A DNA stretch of 48,282 nucleotides from Paenibacillus sp. MZ04-78.2 (GTDB lineage Bacteria > Bacillota > Bacilli > Paenibacillales > NBRC-103111): the NCBI RefSeq assembly GCF_024213375.1, contig NZ_JANAVJ010000038.1, forward strand, positions 1 to 48,282. The letters are read 5' to 3'. Under the pieces are notes generated by a model. That model had not been told where the DNA came from and did no database searches. It worked only from the letters and a program-made list of their open reading frames with translations. Numbering within the stretch: position 1 is the first letter of the stretch; every line of letters starts with the position of its first letter. The position numbers and the translations under genes are program-made. Shown piece after piece: positions 8,855-18,741 of the stretch.

Positions 8855-11800
8855 CTATTGCGTGTCATCGAGTTCAGTGATCATCCTGTAAATGTCATCT
8901 GTGTCGCTCGACGGCTTTAATCCGAGTCCGGAATCGAGGGCATGTACGCATTTCCGATACCAAACAAGCGCCTGGCTGCGATGGTTTCCGGCCAAATGGC
9001 AGCGCATGAGCATTCGGTACGCTTCCTCCCAGCATACGTCCTTCTCCAGCATTTGCTCGCACCAGCCGATCGCGGCCTCGTATTCCCTGTTCTGCCAGTG
9101 CCATTCGGCCAGCCGCTGCGCCCCGCGCAAAAACAGCGCCTTCAGCCGTTCCCTCTCTCCCGTACACCAATCGTCGCCGATCCGTTCCGGCAGGAAGTCG
9201 CCCCTATAAACCCGCAAGCCTTGCAGCAGCTTCCGCTTGGCTTCGGGCGTCTCCTTCTCCTCTAGGCCTTCTTTGACCAGCCGCTCGTATTCAAGCACAT
9301 CCAACACCAGACCGGGGGAAACGTTCAACCCGAACGAATTCCCGTTACGAAGCAAATAGAACGGCATCGATCTTCCCTTGCGTCCCGGCTCGAGAAGCGA
9401 ATTCAACAAGCATAAGGCCACTTTGAAGTCCCGCTGAAACACGTTTTCGCTTGCCGATTTCCACAGCGTTTCGCCGATATATTCCCGGGTGATCAAACGA
9501 TTCCTATGTACGATGAGGAGCTGGAACAGCTCCTTCACCTTGCCCCGCACCCAATCCCGCTCCTCCACTTCCTTGTCTCCCAGCCAAACATTGAAGCTCC
9601 CCAAGGTTTGAATCGTGAGCGTGTAGCCGGGATGATCGTCGGCATGCTCCATGCCAAGCTTCCTCATCCATTCCTTGACGAATGACATTTCGATGTTCCG
9701 ATGCAGTGCCGCAAGCAGCAGGGGATGGAGTTGCCGCACATCGCTTGGGCCGAACATCGTTCGCCGCTCCAGCAGAAAATCATAGTTGCCGTTCTTCATG
9801 CGCTCAAGGAAGTCAGCCAGAAAGCCTCCCAGCCGTTCTTCATCGCCCATCCGATAGGCGAGCAGTGTGAGCCACATCAAGGCTACTGTCGAGCCGTAAC
9901 GATCCCCGCATCCTTCAAAATCCGCGGCGCTCCGTAGCAAATAACCGTTCGCTTCCGCATAACGCCCGCAGCTAACCGATGCCGCTCCCATCGACAACAA
10001 CAGGAGAGTCGATACCCACTTGTCATTCACCTTCTCCGTTTCGGCCAGCCCCGCTTCGCCGCATTCGATCGCCTGCTCCCATAATTGACTGCGGCCGTAC
10101 AGCAAGCACAGCCCCATCATGGGCTCCGCCCTCCCCCGGGGCAGCCGGATCGCGTCCATAATGGCGAGGGCGGACATGTAGCAGAGATGGACGGCGTTAA
10201 AATCATGCCGGGGCAGCAATTGCTCCGCATGCCCCTTTCGCATCCAACCTAGCGCTTCCTCGAAGACGGCTTCGGATGCTACGCCCTGCGCAATGCCCAT
10301 TTCCGCATACGTGCTCGCTTGGTCCTGCCGACCGGTGAATGCTTCGACCAGCGAAAGGTAATGATCCGTAAACCGGTGGGCTTCGGACTCCAGTCCTCCT
10401 TTTTTCGCCAAGCCGCTTTTTCGCCGGAGCAACAGGTCCCGCGCCTGCTGCAGCTGCCCCGTTCGAAGATGAAACCTGACTTTCAGGCTGTCGTCCGCAT
10501 GCCATGCGTGCAATTGCTCGTACCAGTCGGCCGCCTCCGCAACGCGCGCCGAATTGAGCGACGTTTCGGCCATCAGATAATATAGCTGGTAATGGCTGGA
10601 ACTGGCAATGCCGCTGCAATGCTTGTGAAGCGTTAGTGCCTGACCAAGAAGCGCCTCCGCCTTCCCCGGCTGCAGCGTGTCATGGTAAATACCCGCTTGT
10701 CCTTCCAAAGCCCGCATCCAATCGAGTGGATCGTCCGCCGCCTTGGCCAGCGAGCCTCCCTTGTCATAACACGCTGCGGCTTTCTCGTACGAACAGCGGT
10801 AGCGGTAAAGATCGCCTTCGTATATCCAAAGCCGGTAATTGCGATTTTTGAACGAATCGGGAATTCGGTCGAGCGCCTGCTGCAAAGCGTCAAGCTGTCC
10901 CTCTTCGATCAGTTGCTCCCCGTGCGCCCGGACAACCTCCGCCAAGCCCCCATAATCCTCGATTACGGACAGATGGTGCATCGCGCTTGGGTAATCTCCC
11001 GTTCGCAGATAATATTGAGCCGCCCGCATATGCAACCCTTGAAACAGCGCGACCGATTGCCGCAACTCACTCAGCAGAAAATCCCGGAACAGCGTATGGT
11101 ACCGGTAACGGTCCGTTCCGAACGGGCAAATGAAAAGGCGCTCGCTGCAAATATGCCCGATCAGGTGCTGCGCGTCTTCCATCTCCAGTACGGCCGCGCA
11201 AAGCGGCGGGGAAAAATCGGTAAAAATGCTCGTTTGGATCATAAAATGTCGAACCGCTTCCGGCTGCTTATCCAAAACCTCCATCGTCAAATACGGAAAA
11301 AAAGCATCCCAGCCATGCTTCGGCAACATGACGGAATGCCCGCTGGCGACGTCCATCTCATGCCGCATCCATTGAATAATCATAATCCAGCCTTCCGTCA
11401 TTTGACGGACGGCACTCACCTGCTGCGAATGAAGCGGTCGATCGTAAATATCGGCAAACAAAACGTCGATCTCTTCTTCCGAGAACGCAAGGTCGTTCTC
11501 GCCAACTTCGATCAATTCGCCCATCGCCTTTAATTTGGCGAGAAGCTTCCAGGCCGGGCGGCACCTCCCCGACACGATAAGATGAAGCTGGTCGGGACGG
11601 TGCTCCAGCAAGTATTGGAGCCATTCATTGATCCGTTCGGCGTGCCGGGCGTGATGATAATCGTCCAACACCATCATCATGTGCTCCGGCTGCCGCACGA
11701 TCTCGCGAATGAACAGCCTGCATAAGCGCTGCACATCCTGCTCGCCGGCATGCAGCGCACGCAGTATGGCTTCGCCGAAACCGGGAAACCGGTTGCGTAT

Positions 11801-12061
11801 GGACACAAGAAGATGCACCAAAAAAGACGACAAGTCATCATCCCCGGCTTCCAAACGGTACCAGAACGAAGGCGTCTTTTCGCTTTGCACGAAGGAGGCG
11901 AGTGCCGTGCTTTTGCCGTATCCCGCTCCTGCGTGCATAATCATCAACGGAAGATGAACGATCGGCTTCATTTTCCTGTTCAAGCTTGATCGCCTTAACG
12001 TCTGCGGTTTGAGGCCGGGTGGCATGATGTTGGTGTATACGATCATCGAATCACTGTCCAA
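8855..12061 (-). CDS. large STAND-ATPase transcriptional regulator with C-terminal winged helix and BTAD domain
   Basis: A 1068-residue MalT-like regulator. Residues 44-52 form a Walker A loop (AGAGYGKST) and 131-137 a Walker B strand (VLDDYHH). A long helical-repeat (TPR-like) middle follows. Residues 813-895 form an OmpR/SARP-type winged helix (LTIQTLGSFNVW...), and about 920-1065 form the bacterial transcriptional activator (BTAD) domain. Such proteins bind an inducer and ATP, oligomerise and activate transcription. The likely start is TTG 12061 after GGGGGGATG; ATG 12046 is an alternative. It lies between the beta-oxidation genes and the prp genes and probably controls them. The inducer is unknown. 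Confidence 0.85.
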   Translation of the reverse strand: MDSDSMIVYTNIMPPGLKPQTLRRSSLNRKMKPIVHLPLMIMHAGAGYGKSTALASFVQSEKTPSFWYRLEAGDDDLSSFLVHLLVSIRNRFPGFGEAILRALHAGEQDVQRLCRLFIREIVRQPEHMMMVLDDYHHARHAERINEWLQYLLEHRPDQLHLIVSGRCRPAWKLLAKLKAMGELIEVGENDLAFSEEEIDVLFADIYDRPLHSQQVSAVRQMTEGWIMIIQWMRHEMDVASGHSVMLPKHGWDAFFPYLTMEVLDKQPEAVRHFMIQTSIFTDFSPPLCAAVLEMEDAQHLIGHICSERLFICPFGTDRYRYHTLFRDFLLSELRQSVALFQGLHMRAAQYYLRTGDYPSAMHHLSVIEDYGGLAEVVRAHGEQLIEEGQLDALQQALDRIPDSFKNRNYRLWIYEGDLYRYRCSYEKAAACYDKGGSLAKAADDPLDWMRALEGQAGIYHDTLQPGKAEALLGQALTLHKHCSGIASSSHYQLYYLMAETSLNSARVAEAADWYEQLHAWHADDSLKVRFHLRTGQLQQARDLLLRRKSGLAKKGGLESEAHRFTDHYLSLVEAFTGRQDQASTYAEMGIAQGVASEAVFEEALGWMRKGHAEQLLPRHDFNAVHLCYMSALAIMDAIRLPRGRAEPMMGLCLLYGRSQLWEQAIECGEAGLAETEKVNDKWVSTLLLLSMGAASVSCGRYAEANGYLLRSAADFEGCGDRYGSTVALMWLTLLAYRMGDEERLGGFLADFLERMKNGNYDFLLERRTMFGPSDVRQLHPLLLAALHRNIEMSFVKEWMRKLGMEHADDHPGYTLTIQTLGSFNVWLGDKEVEERDWVRGKVKELFQLLIVHRNRLITREYIGETLWKSASENVFQRDFKVALCLLNSLLEPGRKGRSMPFYLLRNGNSFGLNVSPGLVLDVLEYERLVKEGLEEKETPEAKRKLLQGLRVYRGDFLPERIGDDWCTGERERLKALFLRGAQRLAEWHWQNREYEAAIGWCEQMLEKDVCWEEAYRMLMRCHLAGNHRSQALVWYRKCVHALDSGLGLKPSSDTDDIYRMITELDDTQ

Positions 12062-12096
12062 TCGTCATCCCCCCATAGCTCCGCGATCCCGGCATT

Positions 12097-12942
12097 TCAG
12101 TCGTACTTGTAGAAGCCTTGGCCGGATTTCTTGCCGAGACGCCCCGCTTCGACCATGCGCCTCAGCAAGGGACATGGACGGTATTTGGAGTCGTTAAACC
12201 CTTCATACAAGCTTTCAAGCGTAAACAAAATCACATCGATACCGACATAATCGGATAGGCGGAGCGGACCCAGCGGATGATTGGCACCGAGTGTCATTCC
12301 TTTGTCGATATCGTGCGGATCGTTGCCTTCCATGACCAGAAAAGCCGCTTCGTTCAACATCGGCACCAGCACACGATTGACCGTGAATCCCGGAAAGTCC
12401 TTTGCCGTAATCGTCTTTTTGCCCAGCCTCTCGCCAAATTCGAGTAACTGTCTCATCGTTTCGTCGGATGTCTCGAGCGCACGGACAATTTCGAGCAATT
12501 CCATCATCGGAACCGGGCTGAAAAAATGGGTCCCGACCACTTTGTCAGGTCTTCGCGTTGCCGAGCCGATCGCAGCGATGGAAAGAGAAGACGTGTTGCT
12601 GGCGAGAATCGCCTCCGTCTGCACCGCCTCATCCAGCTCGCGGAACATCGCTTGCTTGAGCCCCAATTTCTCGGGGATGGCCTCGATCACGAGGTCGGCG
12701 TCTTTGCCGTCTTCCAGCTTCGTCGAAAACTGAATGTCTTCCAATAAGTACCGAGTTTCTTCCGCTAAATAAACGCCCCTCTTGACAAGCGAAGCGATGC
12801 TCTTGTGCATATGCTGCTTCGCCCTTTCCAGATCCTCGACCGTACGATCGACGATCGTCACGCGAAAGCCAGCTTTGGCCGTAACCAGGGCGATTCCCGC
12901 TCCCATTAGACCGGCGCCTACTACCATGATGCGGTTGATCAT
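12097..12942 (-). CDS. 3-hydroxybutyryl-CoA dehydrogenase
   Basis: This 281-residue protein has the length and domain layout of short-chain (S)-3-hydroxyacyl-CoA dehydrogenases (Hbd/PaaH). It has an N-terminal Rossmann fold with GAGLMG (9-14), SNTSSLSI, the catalytic GTHFFSPVPMMELLE segment, and a C-terminal dimerisation domain ending GKKSGQGFYKYD. It oxidises 3-hydroxybutyryl-CoA (or 3-hydroxyvaleryl-CoA) to the 3-ketoacyl-CoA with NAD. It is flanked by thiolase upstream and the BTAD regulator downstream, and with enoyl-CoA hydratase it makes up a complete short-chain beta-oxidation set. Confidence 0.92.
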   Translation of the reverse strand: MINRIMVVGAGLMGAGIALVTAKAGFRVTIVDRTVEDLERAKQHMHKSIASLVKRGVYLAEETRYLLEDIQFSTKLEDGKDADLVIEAIPEKLGLKQAMFRELDEAVQTEAILASNTSSLSIAAIGSATRRPDKVVGTHFFSPVPMMELLEIVRALETSDETMRQLLEFGERLGKKTITAKDFPGFTVNRVLVPMLNEAAFLVMEGNDPHDIDKGMTLGANHPLGPLRLSDYVGIDVILFTLESLYEGFNDSKYRPCPLLRRMVEAGRLGKKSGQGFYKYD

Positions 12943-12959
12943 ATGATTCGTCCCTTTCT

Positions 12960-14138
12960 TTATACACGTTCAATCACGATAGCCGAGCCCTGTCCGCCGC
13001 CAATGCAAAGCGTAGCCAATCCCGTCGTCTTCTGCCGGCGAATGAGCTCATGCACCAACGTGACCACGATGCGGGCGCCCGAGCAACCGACAGGATGACC
13101 GAGAGCAATCGCGCCGCCATTGACGTTCACTGCGGCTTCGTCCAGCTCAAGGTCCCTAATAACGGCGAGCGATTGAGCTGCAAACGCTTCGTTCAGCTCG
13201 ACGATATCGATGTCGCTTACGGACATTCCGGCCCTTTGCAGCGCTTTTCGCGTCGCCGGCACAGGACCAATCCCCATCACGGAAGGAGGTACTGCCGCTT
13301 GGGCAACAGAGCGGATTCTCGCCAGCGGAGCAAGGCCCAGCTCGTTTGCCTTTTCCGCCGATACAAGCACCACGGCTGCCGCCCCGTCATTGAGGCCCGA
13401 GGCATTTCCCGCAGTAACCGTCCCGTTATTCTCCTTAAAGGCGGGAGTCAGCTTTTGCAGCTTTTCCAGACTCGTTTCCATCGGGTGTTCATCCACGCCA
13501 ATTAGCTGCTCGCCTTTTTTCGATTGAATTCGTACAGGCACAATTTCGCGCTCAAAGCGTCCTTCCCCGATGGCCCGAAGCGCTTTTTGATAGCTTTGCA
13601 AAGCGAACTTGTCCTGTTCTTCCCGAGAGATATGATACTTGTCAGCCAGATTCTCAGCCGTAATCCCCATATGGTAATTTTCGATCGCACAGTGAAGCCC
13701 GTCGTACAGCATCCCGTCCACCGTTGTTAACGCCCCCAGCTTCCGGCCCCAGCGCGCATCCAGCACTAAATGCGGAACGTTACTCATGCTCTCCGTTCCG
13801 CCTGCGACGATCACATCGGCCTCGCCTGCACCAATCTGCTGGTAGGCCAGGGCGATCGAACGCAAGCCGGAAGCGCACTGCTTGTTGATGGTCATCGCGG
13901 GAACTTCGATGGGGAGCCCACCCGCTAGAGCCGCTTGACGGGCAACGTTTCCTTTGCCGCCGGCTTGAAAGACATTTCCCAGTATGACTTCATCTACGAC
14001 GGATCCGTCAATATTGGCCCGGTTCACCGCTTCGCTCACGACGATCGCCCCCATATTCGCTGACGATAACGATTGAAGGCTTCCGCCGAAGCGCCCGATC
14101 GGTGTTCTCGCTGCCGATACGATATAAACGTCTCTCAA
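12960..14138 (-). CDS. acetyl-CoA C-acetyltransferase (thiolase)
   Basis: A 392-residue thiolase. The active-site residues are Cys88 (NKQCASGL), His348 ([10 protein letters not shown]) and Cys378 (CIGGGQGS), essentially the Zoogloea PhaA numbering. It thiolytically cleaves acetoacetyl-CoA to two acetyl-CoA, or 3-ketovaleryl-CoA to acetyl-CoA and propionyl-CoA. The start is TTG 14138 with GGGGAAG upstream. The dehydrogenase lies 17 bp downstream and the enoyl-CoA hydratase 18 bp upstream, consistent with one operon. Confidence 0.93.
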   Translation of the reverse strand: MRDVYIVSAARTPIGRFGGSLQSLSSANMGAIVVSEAVNRANIDGSVVDEVILGNVFQAGGKGNVARQAALAGGLPIEVPAMTINKQCASGLRSIALAYQQIGAGEADVIVAGGTESMSNVPHLVLDARWGRKLGALTTVDGMLYDGLHCAIENYHMGITAENLADKYHISREEQDKFALQSYQKALRAIGEGRFEREIVPVRIQSKKGEQLIGVDEHPMETSLEKLQKLTPAFKENNGTVTAGNASGLNDGAAAVVLVSAEKANELGLAPLARIRSVAQAAVPPSVMGIGPVPATRKALQRAGMSVSDIDIVELNEAFAAQSLAVIRDLELDEAAVNVNGGAIALGHPVGCSGARIVVTLVHELIRRQKTTGLATLCIGGGQGSAIVIERV

Positions 14139-14156
14139 ACGAACTTCCCCTTCCGC

Positions 14157-14924
14157 TTATTGAAACGATGGCTTGCGTTTTTCGGTAAACGCGCGCATTC
14201 CCTCAAGTGAATCCGGATGATCGAACAGCATTGCAAACCGGTCGATCTCCAAATGCAGCCGATTTTCGAGCAATTGCTGAACTTGCCCGCCTAGCAGCCG
14301 TTTGATAGACGTAATGGCGGCTTGGCTTCCGGCAGCCAGACGACCGGCCAGCTCCATCGCGATTTCCCGGGGATTTTCTGCAAGCTGGCTTACCAGCTTC
14401 AATTCGTATGCGCGTTCGGCCGTAAACGTATCTCCGGTGAAAATAAGATGCGATGCGACGGCAGGCCCAACAATCGTCAGCAAACGCTGTGTCCCGCCGC
14501 CTCCCGGGATGAGACCCAGCTTGATTTCCGGCAGCCCGAATACGGCAGCCGGACCTGCGATGCGGATGTCGCATGCAAGCGCCAGCTCGAACCCGCCGCC
14601 AAGGCAATAGCCGTTAATGGCCGCTATGACCGGCTTCGAACAGGAAACGATTCGGTCGTTCAGCGCTTTCAAGCTGATCGCCGTTTCGTAAGCCGCGCTG
14701 ACGGATATTCCCGTCATCTCCTTGATATCCGCTCCCGCAACGAACGCGCGATCGCTCCCGGTCAGCACGATCGCACGCACATTGCCGTCTTGTTCCAACG
14801 CGGCAAGTGCCGCGCGAAGCTCTGCGACCAGCTGATGGTTCAAAGCGTTCAGCGCCTCCGGCCGGTTGATCGTGACAAGTGCGCAGCCCTCCGCTTTTTC
14901 CACAATGAGAAGCTGATTAGACAT
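14157..14924 (-). CDS. enoyl-CoA hydratase (crotonase family)
   Basis: This 255-residue enzyme has the crotonase signatures: the oxyanion-hole segment AGADIKEM (63-70), GYCLGGGFELALACD (106-119) with Glu113, and GLPEIKLGLIPGGGGTQRL with Glu133. The two glutamates are 20 apart, as in rat hydratase. It hydrates crotonyl-CoA-type substrates to the 3-hydroxyacyl-CoA. The start at ATG 14924 is preferred because GGAGG lies seven bases upstream; a further nine in-frame codons upstream have no such site. It is the first gene of the minus-strand run hydratase-thiolase-dehydrogenase-regulator. Confidence 0.92.
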   Translation of the reverse strand: MSNQLLIVEKAEGCALVTINRPEALNALNHQLVAELRAALAALEQDGNVRAIVLTGSDRAFVAGADIKEMTGISVSAAYETAISLKALNDRIVSCSKPVIAAINGYCLGGGFELALACDIRIAGPAAVFGLPEIKLGLIPGGGGTQRLLTIVGPAVASHLIFTGDTFTAERAYELKLVSQLAENPREIAMELAGRLAAGSQAAITSIKRLLGGQVQQLLENRLHLEIDRFAMLFDHPDSLEGMRAFTEKRKPSFQ

Positions 14925-15173
14925 GGCGCTTCCTCCTTCATTGCATGCCATCGTAGAATCGGCTTCACAGCCATTTCATGACCAAGCCGACCCATACCCG
15001 GCACGCCGGATTGATAAAATTTCATCTCTCGCCGCCGTCGTTTCAGTTCGGAAGTCCCGAACATCGCCCGATCGGCCAAACGCTTCAATCGGCACCTATA
15101 TTCATTTATTCGAGCTTCCGTATGATCGTTCACAATGAAGAAATCCGTCACGGATCACTCCCGGGCTGCGGCA
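14925..15173. other. intergenic region between rhamnosidase and enoyl-CoA hydratase
   Basis: This 249-bp gap separates the rhamnoside-utilisation genes from the fatty-acid-type genes. It is the natural place for a minus-strand promoter of the hydratase operon. I see no convincing terminator hairpin and no confident -35/-10 pair in it. Confidence 0.4.
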
Positions 15174-17885
15174 TCATCGTTCCGTTGTAAACCGATACGT
15201 GCCCGGCTGGCACTCGAATACGGCGTTGTCCGCGTCCCCGCTCAAGCAAACGGCTCCTTCCGCCTGCCCCGCCGGCTTGCCGCCTTCCAAAATCGTCGTC
15301 CCGTACTTCAGCGGAACGTATACTTTTGCCGTTGTATTCGCCGGAACGGTCACCGTCAGCTCCAGCCCGCCGCTGTCGGTAAGCGACCAATTCGATCGGA
15401 TCAATCCATGGATGCAGCGGTACTGCACATCGGCTTTACGAAGCCGGTCTTCGATTCGCGGCCGGATAACCATTTTGGTGTAACCCGGCTCTTCCGGATC
15501 AATTCCGCCCATATACCTGTACATCCATTCGCCGACGGCCCCCAGCGCGTAATGGTTAAACGAATTCATCAGCGTGTTCTGGAAGCCCGTTTCTTCTGTC
15601 CAGCCGTCCCATCGTTCCCAAATCGTCGTCGCCCCTTGCTTGATCGTGTACATCCACGAAGGGAATGTATCCTGCATCAGCAATCGGTAGGCAACATCGT
15701 CATAACCGTACTCGGAAAGCACCGGCAGCAAATAGCGGATCCCGTGAATACCCGTCGTGATATGCCAGTTTTGGCTTTCGATGCCGGCGACGAGATGCCT
15801 GGCGGCAAACTCGCGCTTGTCCTCAGGCAGCAGGCCGAAATAAAGCGCCATCGCATAAGACGTCTGCGTGCGGCCTTTGATCTGGCCGTCCTCCCGCACA
15901 AATTCCTTATTAAATGCCGCTTTGATCCGCTCGTACAGCGCCCCGAATTTGCGTTCGTCCTCCGCCTTGTCAAGCACGCCGGCCACATCGCGCATGATTT
16001 GTGTGACATGGGCGTAGTACGCGGTGCCGAACACATCATAAGGCGTCGTCGAATACGCGGAATAACGCGTCCCGAATTGCGCGCCCTCCAGCTCTTCCGT
16101 CGGAATCGACAGCCAGTCGCCGTATTGCGGCGTAATATCGCGCACATGCTGCGGGTGCAGCATTTCGTTGTAGGCGATCCAGCGGGACATCGCGTCATAA
16201 TGGCGTTCCAGGATGCGAATATCGCCATAAATCCGGTACATGTTCCATGGAATGATTACGCCGGCGTCAGCCCAGCCCGACGAGCCTACCAGGAAATATT
16301 TGGATATGGTGGAATACGGCAAATGCGGCGCAATATCCGTAAACGCCCCGTTTTTCCACTGCGCATCTTCGACGTCGATCATCCATTTTTTGAAAAACGC
16401 CGCCACATCCATATTGTAGCTGGCCGTGAACGAATAAATTTGCGCGTCTCCCGTCCACCCGCAACGTTCGTCCCGCTGCGGGCAGTCCGTCGGCACGCTG
16501 ATAAAGTTTCCGCGCTGCGTCCACCTAATATTGCTGAACAGGCGATTGACCATCTCGTCCGACGTTTCCACGCTTCCGGAGTCGTCCATGGCCGATTGAA
16601 TCACTTCGGCGACCAGCGCAGTTGCGGCAAGCTCGCCGGGATACCCGTCGATTTCGATAAACCGGAAGCCGTGGAACGTAAAGCTTGACGTATACGTCTG
16701 CACTTCCGGGCCTTTGGCGATATACACGTCCGTTTGTCTGGCGTTGCGCAAATTTTCGGTATAAAGCTCGCCTGCCGGCGTTAACACTTCGCCGAAGCGA
16801 ATCGTCGTTTGGTGGCCCGCTTCGGCTCCTGCCGGCATCGTCAACCGGATTCGGCCGACCATATTCTGGCCCATGTCGATCAGAAATCTGCCAGCCGCCA
16901 GCTTCATAATCTTCTTGGGTGCCATCTCCATGATCGTCTTGATCGCAGGGCTGCACTGGCCGTTCAGATAACCTTTGTATTCGAAAAAGACGTCCGGCGC
17001 CGACCAGCCGGACGCATCGAAACCGGCCTCGTTCCAGCCGGGCATCTCCAGCCGGGAGTCGTATATTTCGCCCATGATCAGATCGGAAGATACGATCGGT
17101 CCGAAGGACGCTTTCCAGCTCGTGTCCGTAGCGATAAACCCGCTGCTCCCGTCCTCGTATTCGATATTCAATTGCAGCAGCGCATAAGGGTCTTTGCCGT
17201 ACTTCTGGAAATCGAACAGCCCGACGAAGCCGGCGTACCAGCCTTGACCGAGCGTCAGACCGATCGCATTGTCCCCTTGCATGATTTGTCCGGTAACGTC
17301 GAATGTCTGGTAATACACCCTTGTCTTGTAATCCGTCCATTCCGGCGCAAGCACGTAGTCGCCCGCCTTGACGCCATTGAGGTGGCAGACATACAAACCT
17401 AGCGCCGTCACATACAGCGTTGCCCGTTTGACGGGTTTGTCCGCGGCGAATGTCTTGCGCAAATAAACCGACGGCTTCTGCCGGTCCATCGTCGGGACGA
17501 CATCCGAATTGAGGCCGATCCACTTCCCTTTCCACTCGTCGCGGCGCAGCAGGCCCATGGACCAATGGCCGGACGACCAAGCTGACGCCTCGTCGTTATG
17601 ATCCCATATCTGCACCTTCCAATAATACGGTGTTCCCGACTGAAGCTCGCTCCCCATGTAGGCCACATTCGCGGATTGACCCGAGACGACTTTTCCCGTA
17701 TCCCACATGTCCCCCATATCTTCGTCCAGGTTCGCCGCATCCGACGACACGATAATCCGATACGCCGTCTGCCTGGCGCCCCTGCCCGCCGCGTGTATCG
17801 CCCAGCTGAAACGGGGCTTCAATTCGTCGATGCCGAGCGGATTTTCCAAATATTCGATTCGCAGCGAAGTCGCACTGGCGCCCAT
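15174..17885 (-). CDS. alpha-L-rhamnosidase, GH78 family, cytoplasmic
   Basis: A 903-residue glycoside hydrolase. The N-terminal fibronectin-like and jelly-roll domains (NPLGIDELKPRFSW; DEWKGKWIGL) are followed by an (alpha/alpha)6 barrel with the catalytic motif DCPQRDERCGWTGDAQ at about 467-482, and a C-terminal beta domain ending GTYRFTT. The enzyme releases L-rhamnose from glycosides, usually plant flavonoids or polysaccharides. No signal peptide is present, so it acts on imported substrate, which fits the ABC importer genes immediately upstream. The start ATG at 17885 follows GGGGATG. Confidence 0.93.
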   Translation of the reverse strand: MGASATSLRIEYLENPLGIDELKPRFSWAIHAAGRGARQTAYRIIVSSDAANLDEDMGDMWDTGKVVSGQSANVAYMGSELQSGTPYYWKVQIWDHNDEASAWSSGHWSMGLLRRDEWKGKWIGLNSDVVPTMDRQKPSVYLRKTFAADKPVKRATLYVTALGLYVCHLNGVKAGDYVLAPEWTDYKTRVYYQTFDVTGQIMQGDNAIGLTLGQGWYAGFVGLFDFQKYGKDPYALLQLNIEYEDGSSGFIATDTSWKASFGPIVSSDLIMGEIYDSRLEMPGWNEAGFDASGWSAPDVFFEYKGYLNGQCSPAIKTIMEMAPKKIMKLAAGRFLIDMGQNMVGRIRLTMPAGAEAGHQTTIRFGEVLTPAGELYTENLRNARQTDVYIAKGPEVQTYTSSFTFHGFRFIEIDGYPGELAATALVAEVIQSAMDDSGSVETSDEMVNRLFSNIRWTQRGNFISVPTDCPQRDERCGWTGDAQIYSFTASYNMDVAAFFKKWMIDVEDAQWKNGAFTDIAPHLPYSTISKYFLVGSSGWADAGVIIPWNMYRIYGDIRILERHYDAMSRWIAYNEMLHPQHVRDITPQYGDWLSIPTEELEGAQFGTRYSAYSTTPYDVFGTAYYAHVTQIMRDVAGVLDKAEDERKFGALYERIKAAFNKEFVREDGQIKGRTQTSYAMALYFGLLPEDKREFAARHLVAGIESQNWHITTGIHGIRYLLPVLSEYGYDDVAYRLLMQDTFPSWMYTIKQGATTIWERWDGWTEETGFQNTLMNSFNHYALGAVGEWMYRYMGGIDPEEPGYTKMVIRPRIEDRLRKADVQYRCIHGLIRSNWSLTDSGGLELTVTVPANTTAKVYVPLKYGTTILEGGKPAGQAEGAVCLSGDADNAVFECQPGTYRFTTER

Positions 17886-17913
17886 CTGTCATCCCCATTT
17901 CCACTTGATATGT

Positions 17914-18741
17914 TCAACCTTTGGTTGCCCCCGCCGTCAAACCCGCGATAATGAAACGTTGTGCGGCAAAGTAAATCGCAAGCAGTGGCAAGGAAATAAT
18001 GATAATGTCGGCAAACACGTAGTTCCATTGCGTGCTGTACTGCCCGGTAAACAAATAGAGCGTAAGCGGAAGCGTAATTTTCGTGCCGCTGGACAAGAAA
18101 AACAGCACGTACACAAAGTCGTTCCACACATAAATCGCATTAAATATAACGATCGTCACAAGAATCGGACCGAGAAGCGGAAAAATGATCCTGAAAAACA
18201 GCCGATATTTTCCGCTCCCGTCGATGATCGCCGCTTCGTCAATCTCTTTGCTAATGCTTTTAAGAAACTGATAGCATAAATAGACGCTTAGAGGCGACCG
18301 TATGGCGACATTTACCAGTATGACTCCCGTCAGCGTGCCATTCAAATGGAAAAAGTTCAATATTTTATATAAGGGGACGATGGCCGGAGGAACGACGAGT
18401 CCGAGCATCACGAGATGATTCGTGTATTTGCTGAGCGCGTCCTTCCTTCTTTGCAAAAAAAAGGCAGTCGCCGCAGCGGTAATCACGATAATGATAACGC
18501 TTGCAGATGTGATAAACATGCTATTTTTGAACGCCAGCAGCAAGTTGCCCATCTTGAACACTTTGGCGTAATTGGCCCATTCCAGTTTGGTAGGAAGACC
18601 TAGCCCTAAAACGGCGGCTTCCGCCGGAGGCTTGAGCGAGTTGACGATCAGCAAGTAAAAAGGAACAAGGAAAACGACTCCCGCAATAAGCAGGGCGATT
18701 TGCAGCAAAATTTGCGGCAGCCGGATCGAGTTCAGTCTCAT
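17914..18741 (-). CDS. carbohydrate ABC transporter permease, MalG type
   Basis: This 275-residue inner-membrane protein has six predicted helices and the ATPase-contact EAA loop (EIDEAAIIDGSGKYRLFFRIIFPLLGP), placing it in the CUT1 sugar permease family. With the MalF-type partner and the binding protein it forms an importer. Its ATG shares one base with the partner's stop codon. No ATPase gene lies nearby; Bacillales usually supply a shared MsmX-type ATPase for such systems. Confidence 0.92.
   Translation of the reverse strand: MRLNSIRLPQILLQIALLIAGVVFLVPFYLLIVNSLKPPAEAAVLGLGLPTKLEWANYAKVFKMGNLLLAFKNSMFITSASVIIIVITAAATAFFLQRRKDALSKYTNHLVMLGLVVPPAIVPLYKILNFFHLNGTLTGVILVNVAIRSPLSVYLCYQFLKSISKEIDEAAIIDGSGKYRLFFRIIFPLLGPILVTIVIFNAIYVWNDFVYVLFFLSSGTKITLPLTLYLFTGQYSTQWNYVFADIIIISLPLLAIYFAAQRFIIAGLTAGATKG

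Noticed and set aside
15135..16688. 517-codon plus-strand open frame opposite the rhamnosidase
   Set aside because: The GH78 gene on the other strand has its catalytic motif and full length; this frame shows only antisense composition.
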